Assembly (NCBI GenBank): GCA_028583685.1
Contig: JAMXIF010001178.1
Location: forward strand, 909,697-973,696
From: Petaurus breviceps papuanus
Lineage: Eukaryota; Chordata; Mammalia; Diprotodontia; Petauridae
Direction: 5' to 3'
DNA length: 64,000 bases
Shown: positions 56,866 to 64,000 of the stretch, one piece after another
How the letters are laid out: each line of letters begins with the position of its first letter
How positions within the stretch are numbered: the stretch's first letter is position 1
Translations under genes and position numbers: made by a program
Notes under the pieces: model-generated
The model's database searches: none
Told to the model about the DNA's origin: nothing
Seen by the model: only the letters and a program-made list of their open reading frames with translations

Positions 56866-57249
56866 ATCTCCAAAAAACACTCTCTTCTCCTTTATGGAAT
56901 TCTGCCCTGCTTCACCCCTACTAACCCCAACAGCCCCCCAATACCTGCTTGATAAGTGGCTGAAGGAATTTACAAGAAAAGCTACAGTTATACAGTAATG
57001 GATAACCCTGTAGCAACCTCACCATTAGTCCTCCATTGATAGAGAACTGTTCCCTAGGTAATGCCTACTGAGTTTAGATATACAATGGAATTCAACATTA
57101 GAAGCAACATGCATAATTGTATAGTATAGTTAGGAATATATGTGATAAGAGGACATACTTACCACCCCGTTTTCAGCAGGACATCCTCTGCAAAGAGTTA
57201 CCACAGATATAGAAACCATTCCTCTATTCTGTGATGGATTCTGAACTGT

Positions 57250-57335
57250 AGGAGAGTACAGTGTAAGACAATGAACTTTGGATCTAGAATGATGGAGTCT
57301 AGGTTCAAATCTCGGTACTGCTGATTGCTACCATG
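57250..57335 (+). repeat. MIR fragment
   Basis: Contains ttggatctagaatgatggag and ctaggttcaaatctcggtac. Confidence 0.5.
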
Positions 57336-57342
57336 TGGGGGA

Positions 57343-60237
57343 GAGGATTCTGGGAAGATGGAGTAGGTCAGAAAACTTCAGGCTTTCCAAATTTCCTCCA
57401 CAAAAAAAAGATAGAACATCACCTCAAAGTAAACATAGAGCAGCAGAAGTAAACAAAGTTGGGGTAAAGCAGTTTTCCTTCTAAGACAATTTGAGAAAGA
57501 CTTGACCTCCAGGTGTAAAGGTTTGGCCTGAGTGAAGCACAAACACCTCCTGGAGGATTCTGCTGAATCAGCAAACAGCAAGCTGATGCACCTGGGCTGG
57601 GAAGCAGCCTTAGCCTCAGGAACTTTTATCTCCCAGACAGGATAAGGATTAGAAGTCTGAGTAGAAGATTGAAGGGCTTTCCACTGCTGAGGAATGTCAG
57701 AGCCAGCTGTGCTGACCAGACATGTCCTAGGCTGCAGCTGCAGGGGAGAAGGAGTTATCACATGTCTGGTGAGTGAGGTAGCAGAGGAGTGGGGACCTTG
57801 CTGGATGTAGGCACTTGCAGGAGAGCAGAGACCCTGGTTTCAGTTCCAGGGCAAAGAGGACAGCTGAAGTCTGCCCAATTTATCTAAAAAGGAGCAATTA
57901 TCTCATACAAATGAGTCATGAAAGGAAGAACTGTTACAGAAGAAAGTAGGGCTGGAGGGCTGGTAGTGTTAGAACCTTATTCTGATAAGAAATGGGTTAA
58001 AGAGGGAACAACATAGAAGGGTATAAAAGTCTTGTAAGTTTAGAATGAAATAAGAGGGTATGAGATAGGATAAGAAGAGGACTTTTACAGGGTGTGTAGA
58101 TTAAGAATTAGGAGAGGAAAGGGAATAAGGGAGAAACTCTTAGAAAGTAGGTAGATTAAGGTGGAGGGTGGGGGAGAAGATAAGGGAGGGACTCTTAGAA
58201 GGTGGATAAATTAAGGACAAGGTAGTGTGTAGAAATAAATTGATGAGTGAGGATGGATAGAGTAAATAGGGTAAGAAGGATAGTGAGGAAAAATAGAATG
58301 GAGGGAAATACAGAAGTAATTATAACTTTGAATGTGAATGAGATGAATTCACCCATAAAACAGAAACAGATAGCAGAATGGGTTAAAAATCTGAATTTAA
58401 CAATATATCCCTTCCAGGAAACACAATAAAAATGAGAGATATACACAGAATTAAAATAAAGTGCTGGAGTAGAATTTATTACATAAAAAAGTAGGGGTAG
58501 CAATCAGGATCTCAGACAAAGTTAAAACTAAAATAGATTTAGTTAAAAGAGAAAAACAGGAAAGCTGTAGTTTCCCTGTGTATCATCAATATTATTCAGT
58601 ATTGTTTTAGACCACTTAAAATAACTAGAAAGCATAAAATACCTGAGAGTATACTTGCAAAACAGACTTAGAAACTACATAAACATAAATATAAAACATT
58701 ATTTATATAAATAAAGTCAGACTTAAATAATTGGAGAAATATTCATTGTTCATGGATAGGCAAAGCCAATATAATAAAAATGACAATTTTACCTAATTAA
58801 TATATATTCAATGCCATCCCAATTATATTACTAAAAAAATTTACTGAGTTAGAAAAAAATAATAAAATTCATCTGGAAGAACAAAAGATCAAGAATTTCG
58901 AAGAAACAAAAAAAAGTAAAGGAAGGAAATTCAGCAGTACCAGACCTTAAAATATACTATAAGGTAGTAAATATCAAAACTATCTGGTACTAGCTAGGAA
59001 ATAGAAAGGTAAATCAGAGGAACAGAGTAGAGATACAATACACTGTAGTAAAGGACTATTGTAACTTTGTGTTTGACAAATATAAGTTTTGGGGATAAGA
59101 TTTCATTGTTTGACAAAAATTGTTGGGAAAGCTAGAAAGCATTCTGGTAAGAATTGGGCATAGACCAGTATATTAAACCATATACCAAGATAAGGTCAAT
59201 ATGAATACATGACTGGTTATAAAGGGAGATATCACAAGAAAATTAGAAGAACATGGAACATATTACCTTTCAGACTCATGGAGAGGAGAATAATATATGA
59301 AGAAACAAGAGATAGAGAGCATTGTTGAGATGTAAACTATATTAAGGTGTTCAACTATATTAAATTAAAAAGTTCTTGTATAAATAAAACCAATTTAGCA
59401 AAGATGAGAAGGAAAGCCGAAAATTGGGGGGAAAATCTTTCATAGACAATCTCTCAGATAAGGTCTCATTTCTCAGCCATAAAGAGAACTTTGTCAAATT
59501 TATAAGAATACGAGTCATACCCCAATTGATGAATGGTCAAAAGATATGAATAGGCAGATTTTTTTTAAAAGGCAGTTTTTTGATGAAGAAATCAAAACTA
59601 TATATAATCATATGAAAAAATGTTCTGAATCATTATTGATTGGAAAAATGCAAATTAAAATAGCTTTGAAATATCATCTTACACCTATCAGATTGGCTAA
59701 AATGATAGATGCCCTTCAACTGGGGAATGTCTAAACAAGTTGTGGTATATGATTGTGATGGAATACCACTATGATATAAGAAAAGATGAGCTGGTTGATG
59801 TAGAAAAACAGGAAAGCCTGGACCTATGAGGGAAGATGCTACTGCCTTCAGAGAAAGAGATGACAAATAGAAATATCCATAATATGGTCATTCATATATG
59901 TATATGTGTGTATGTATATAGATTGTGTGTGTGTGTATACGTACATATATTTGTTTTTAATTGTAGCTTTCTCTAGGGCAGGATGGGGAGGGAGGGAGAA
60001 AAAAAATAAAATAAAAAGTGCACAGCAGAGAACAAAAGAAAACTTAGAAGGAAGCACAGAAAATCTGGGTAGCTTTGAAAACATGTGGTATTTATTGTAT
60101 GGGTTTTCAAAAAAAGTAAACAGTTTAAAACAGAAATTTGTTATTTTATATTGAATCCTCTCATGTTCTGCTGTGCATATGGGAATGTTATTTTTTCTTG
60201 TTTTATATTAAAGTTTAAAATGAATAATTGTTTTTAA
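57343..60237 (+). mobile_element. Long, internally deleted L1 with 5' UTR (lineage 2)
   Basis: Begins with an L1-type 5' UTR (gattctgggaagatggagta) and ctccaaat-like text to about 57860. Next is a purine-rich segment, then EN-like text at about 58310-58430 (NEMNSPIKQKQIAEWVKN). ORF2 RT-thumb traces follow at 58740-59000, and the C-terminal ORF2 near 59170-59800. The 3' UTR with TATG/TG repeats starts near 59890. About 2.9 kb against roughly 6 to 7 kb for a full L1, so large internal parts are missing. Many stops. Confidence 0.75.
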
Positions 60238-60365
60238 AAATTGCTATGTGACTTTGGGCAAGTTATTTAATATCTCTTAGATTCAATTTCTTTATCTGTA
60301 AAATGAGGAGGTTGGACTTAAATGACCTCAGAGGTCCCTTTCAGTTTTGCATCTAAGATCTTATA
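60238..60365 (+). repeat. MIR-like fragment
   Basis: Contains gactttgggcaagttattta, ctttatctgtaaaatgagg, and gttggacttaaatgacctca. Confidence 0.7.
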
Positions 60366-60451
60366 AATTTCTGATGTCTTGGGCCTATTTTATCTCATTC
60401 TTTCAGTCTTCCCAATCCATCATTGACCCAAAGCTGATCTGAACCAGTTCA

Positions 60452-60492
60452 GCTCCTTAGTCCTTGGTCTTAGTCCTTAGTCCTCAGTCCTC
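60452..60492. repeat. Imperfect heptamer repeat (CTTAGTC-like)
   Basis: About five near-copies of ccttagt / ccttggt / cctcagt in a row. Confidence 0.65.
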
Positions 60493-60710
60493 CTGGGTAC
60501 TAAATTCCTTTGAAACTAGGGAAGCTGAGGCTGATCCCTCTACTTACAAAGAAAAACAAACTCAATGGGGAAACTTTGGAATAGTCTTTCCAGGTTGAAT
60601 ATCCCCACATTCACTATTTCTAACTAAAAACCTGGGATTGGGGTTTGCACAGCAGTATTGCCTTCATATGGATTTGTCCCTCTGCAAACTTTCCCCTTTC
60701 AAATATCCTT

Positions 60711-61110
60711 NNNNNNNNNNNNNNNNNNNNNNNNNNNNNNNNNNNNNNNNNNNNNNNNNNNNNNNNNNNNNNNNNNNNNNNNNNNNNNNNNNNNNNNNNN
60801 NNNNNNNNNNNNNNNNNNNNNNNNNNNNNNNNNNNNNNNNNNNNNNNNNNNNNNNNNNNNNNNNNNNNNNNNNNNNNNNNNNNNNNNNNNNNNNNNNNNN
60901 NNNNNNNNNNNNNNNNNNNNNNNNNNNNNNNNNNNNNNNNNNNNNNNNNNNNNNNNNNNNNNNNNNNNNNNNNNNNNNNNNNNNNNNNNNNNNNNNNNNN
61001 NNNNNNNNNNNNNNNNNNNNNNNNNNNNNNNNNNNNNNNNNNNNNNNNNNNNNNNNNNNNNNNNNNNNNNNNNNNNNNNNNNNNNNNNNNNNNNNNNNNN
61101 NNNNNNNNNN
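60711..61110. other. Assembly gap, 400 N
   Basis: Run of 400 unknown bases. Open frames spanning it are artefacts. Confidence 1.
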
Positions 61111-61483
61111 CCTGCTAATTGTCCTCACTGCCTGTTGAACCTCCCCAATTCAATCCATTTTCCATATTGCTGATAACTTCATTTTCTTTAAAATCTAAGC
61201 ATATTGTTCCATTATTCAATAAATTTCAGTGGTTCCCTATTGCCTTTAGGGTCAAATATAAACTCCTCTGTTTGGCACTGAAAGCCCTTCTCAACCTGAC
61301 CCCAATTTATCTTTTTAGCCCCATTATACATTATTTCTCTTCCTCTGCAATCCAGGCTAACTGGCCCCTCTGTTTCTCATATGAATATCTCCATTTTCTG
61401 TGCTTTTGCACTAGAATTTTGGTGAGGTTTACTCCTTTCCCATCTCAGCCTCACACAATCCCTTTCTTCCTTCATGACACAGT
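61111..61483 (+). mobile_element. L2/L3-type LINE fragment
   Basis: Contains ggttccctattgcctttagg, actcctctgtttggcactga, agcccttctcaacctgaccc, ctgtgcttttgcac. Its left end runs into the assembly gap. Confidence 0.75.
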
Positions 61484-61926
61484 TCTTGAATACTACTATG
61501 CTATAAGAAATGATGAGCTCAATGATCTTAGAAAAACAGACAGACTTACATGAAATAATGAAGAGCAAAATCAGAACCAAGAGAACTTTATATATAGTAA
61601 CAGCAATATTGTTTTAAGAAAAACATTGAGCAAATAAGTCATTTTGACTATTCTATTTTTTTAATTTGCCTTTCGAAGGGGGGAAGGCAGGGCAATTGGG
61701 GTTAGGTGGCTTGCCCAAGGTCACACGGCTAGTTAAGTGTTAAGTGTCTGAGGCCAGATTTGAACTCAGGTCCTCATGACTCCAGGGCTGGTGCTCTATT
61801 CACTGCACCACCTAGCCACTCAATTTTGACTATTCTAAATACCCAAATTAACTACAAAGGACATATGAAGGAAGATGCTATCTGCATCCAGAGAAAGAAC
61901 TGATAAATAGAAGTATGTACAGGATG

Positions 61927-62021
<95 letters not shown>

Positions 62022-62176
62022 GTGTGTGTATATTTCATGTGTGGGGTGTGTATGTCTAATGGAAGCCATCTCTAGAATTGGGGGAAGGGAAAAAGAAAAA
62101 AAAAGAAATTTAAACGATAACTTTATTATATATTTAAAAGGAATAGCAAGTTGTACATAATAGATTTGCAGTTTGA
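61484..62176 (+). mobile_element. L1 3' end (lineage 2) with nested SINE and (TA)n(CA)n
   Basis: Contains ctatgctataagaaatgatg, acatgaaataatgaagagca, gatgctatctgcatccagag, then (TA)n at 61929-61966 and (CA)n at 61967-62017, and gtctaatggaagccatctct. Broken at about 62176 where the next element begins. Confidence 0.85.
61656..61822 (-). repeat. SINE family A nested in L1
   Basis: gcaattggggttaggtggc, aaggtcacacggctagttaa, agatttgaactcaggtcctc, gcaccacctagccac. TSD ATTTTGACTATTCTA at 61641-61655 and 61823-61837. Confidence 0.94.
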
Positions 62177-63311
62177 GTGGTCCTGTGCCAATGTCTCCCA
62201 TGTCACACAATCAATCCCAAAGTTCTCAAGAGAGACCTTGAGAAGGTCACTTCTTCTGTATCACTTCTGACCACCATGTGAGTGCTTGCCCTGTATGAGT
62301 TCTCCATAAAATAGTCTTTTTGGCAAGCATATGTTTTGCATTAGTACAACATGACCAGCCCATCAGAGTTGCACTCTCTGAAGCAGAGTTTGAATGCTTA
62401 GCAGTTTAGTTTGAGTAAGGACCTCAGTGTCTGGTACCTCATCCTGCCAGGTGATCTTCAGACTCTTCCTAAAACAATTCAAATGGAAACCATTCAGTAT
62501 CCTGGCATGGCGCTGGCACACTGTCCAGGCTTTACAGGCATAGAGCAATGAGGTCAGCACAATAGCTCTGTAGACCTTCAGTTTGATAGTCAGTCTAATA
62601 CCTCTTCTCTCCCATACTTTCCTTCAGAGCCTCCCAAACACTGAGCTCTCTCTGGCAATGCATGCTTGAACCTCATTATCAATGTGTACATCCCTGGAAA
62701 GTACATGAGCAAGGTAAGTAACCTTCTTCAGAGCATTCAAAACTTCTCCATTTGCTGGAACCAGGGGTTCCATAGAGAGATAGTGTGATGCCGGCTGATG
62801 GAGCACCTGTGTTTTCTTAGTGTTAATTGCTAGGCCAAAATTAGCACAAGCCGCAGAGAATTGATCCATACTTGGTTGCGTCTCAGCTTCAGACGCTGCA
62901 TCGAGCGCACAATCATCTGCAGATGTCAAAACAGAAAGTCATGCACAACACTCCCTCCGCTTTGGTCGTGGCTTGTAGCTTTTTCAAGTAGGAGCATTTA
63001 CCATCAGTGCGGTAACTGACCTTGATGCCGTGTTCATCCTCATTGAAAGCATTTGACAACCACAGCTGAAAACATCATGCTAAAAAGCATGGAAGCAATC
63101 ACACAGCCTTGTTGCCCTCCAGTGATGAGTGGGAAGGCACAAGAGCATCGTCCATTATCTAGAACCCGGGGAAGCGTGCCATCAGGAAATTGATGTACAG
63201 TGCTGATAAACTTCTCCAGGCAACCAAATTTTGTTGTAATTTTCCACAAGCCCTCAACACTGACAGTATCAAAGGTCATGGTCAGATCTACAAATGTTGT
63301 GTACAGATATA
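62177..63311 (-). mobile_element. Non-LTR retrotransposon fragment (APE-type RT, family unassigned)
   Basis: Minus-strand text in order: TFDTVSVEGLWKITTKFGCL, GGQQGCVIASMLFSMMFSA (RT block with QG), then SADDCALDAASEAE (the catalytic YADD-type block as SADD), NTKKTQVLHQPA, VTYLAHVLSRDVHIDNEVQA, and LTSLLYACKAWTVCQRHARI. This is a vertebrate and invertebrate non-LTR family with KKT-VLHQPA text; I cannot place it in a named clade. 5'-truncated and decayed. Confidence 0.85.
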
Positions 63312-63323
63312 TAGTACTTCAAA

Positions 63324-63572
63324 AGGGCAGTAAGGTGGCACAGTGGATAAAGCACCAGGCCTGAAGTGAGGAAGACCTGAGTTCAAATGCAGCTACAGAC
63401 ACCAACTGTGTGATCCTGGGCAAGTCACATAACTTTGTTTGCCTCAGTTTTCTCACCTGTAAAATGAGCTGGAGAAGGAAATAGCAAACTATTCTACATC
63501 TTTTCCAAGAAAACCTCAAATGGGATCATGAACAGTCAGACATAACTAAAACAAATGCACAACAACAACAAA
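63324..63572 (+). repeat. MAR1-type SINE with 11-bp TSD
   Basis: ggcagtaaggtggcacagtg, gagttcaaatgcagctacag, gcctcagttttctcacctg, tgggatcatgaacagtcaga and AAC-rich tail. TSD AGTACTTCAAA at 63313-63323 and 63573-63583. Confidence 0.93.
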
Positions 63573-63595
63573 AGTACTTCAAAGTTGGTGAAGAT

Positions 63596-63665
63596 TTGGG
63601 TAGGGAGAGAGTGAGTTTGGAACTCAAAATCTGTAAAAAAAAAATGGATGTTAAAAATAAATTTA
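63596..63665 (+). repeat. L1 3' tail scrap
   Basis: gagtttggaactcaaaatct, then gtaaaaaaaaaatggatgtt, the marsupial L1 end. Confidence 0.6.
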
Positions 63666-63929
63666 AAAGTTGGCAAAGTGCTTTAAATATATTATCACAT
63701 TTGATTTAATAGCGCTGTGTTAAGGTAGGACTCAGTGCAAAGAAATTGTGTGTTTGAGATCATGCATGTCTGCCTCTGTACTTCTGAGTATATTCCAAAG
63801 CCAAGAAGATTCTTATTTACTATTTAGTTTGGGAGGCAGTTTGTTAGAGTAGACAAAAGGCTGGGCTTAGAGGAATTCAGTCCAATTCATCAGGTATTTA
63901 TTAAGTAATTTCCATGATGAAGGAACTGG

Positions 63930-64000
63930 AGGGAGATCTGGGTTTCAGTCAAATCTCAGACACTTGTTGGATGAGTTAAGCAAGGAGCCTAATCTTTTCT
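63930..64000 (+). repeat. MIR-type fragment at window edge
   Basis: Contains gatctgggtttcagtcaaat and ctcagacacttgttgg. 63670-63925 also shows faint MIR and L2-tail traces only. Confidence 0.45.

Noticed and set aside
60638-61173. Open frames of 150-170 codons around 60.7-61.1 kb
   Set aside because: They are produced by translating the 400-N gap as open; no real coding sequence is shown.
1-64000. CRISPR arrays, bacterial operons, intact tRNA or rRNA genes
   Set aside because: No regularly spaced repeats or operon layout. tRNA-like boxes occur only as SINE heads and do not fold as full tRNAs.

Overview
The window is vertebrate, almost certainly marsupial, nuclear DNA. It has a split gene with conserved exons, a CpG-island promoter, and a dense layered repeat population typical of marsupials: L2 and CR1/L3-type LINEs, BovB (RTE) LINE, several L1 lineages, MIR-type SINEs, RTE-tailed MAR1-type SINEs, and two young tRNA-derived SINE families with L1-type tails and clear target-site duplications (TSDs). 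The exact species cannot be read from the sequence.

One protein-coding gene is certain. AGPAT2 (1-acylglycerol-3-phosphate O-acyltransferase 2) runs on the minus strand, with exons 1 to 5 at 15844-16028, 6574-6707, 5663-5838, 5182-5277 and 1027-1099. Together they encode residues 1 to 221 (plus the first base of codon 222) of a protein expected to be about 280 residues. All four acyltransferase motifs are present. The last exon lies beyond the left edge. The start codon sits in a CpG island of about 15.5-16.45 kb that also carries GC boxes and a 23-base C run. Intron 1 appears to use a GC donor.

Region by region: 0-5 kb is AGPAT2 introns 5 and 4, the latter filled by a long plus-strand L2. 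5-16 kb is exons 4 to 1 and introns with MIR, MAR1, L1 and SINE insertions. 16-26 kb is upstream sequence with old repeats, a TA-flanked MITE and a palindromic hAT MITE. 26-28 kb is a BovB element whose 5' part is inverted. 32.5-35.3 kb is a second long L2 on the minus strand. 36-40.6 kb is a stack of nested L1 insertions. 41-46 kb holds poorly identified sequence, a degenerate tandem repeat and a possible fossil LTR carrying the second MITE copy. 46-53 kb is L1 fragments with nested SINEs, including a SINE dimer. 53-64 kb holds unassigned sequence, a long rearranged L1, a 400-base assembly gap, and two fragments of another non-LTR element whose protein ends in a zinc-finger-like motif.

No second gene could be supported in the 48 kb upstream of AGPAT2. 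Apart from AGPAT2 regulation, the content is best read as a record of overlapping retrotransposition events. The most unusual are the inverted BovB, an internal L1 ORF2 fragment with a perfect 18-bp TSD but no poly(A), the SINE dimer sharing one TSD pair, and the MITE inserted into a TATA-like site.
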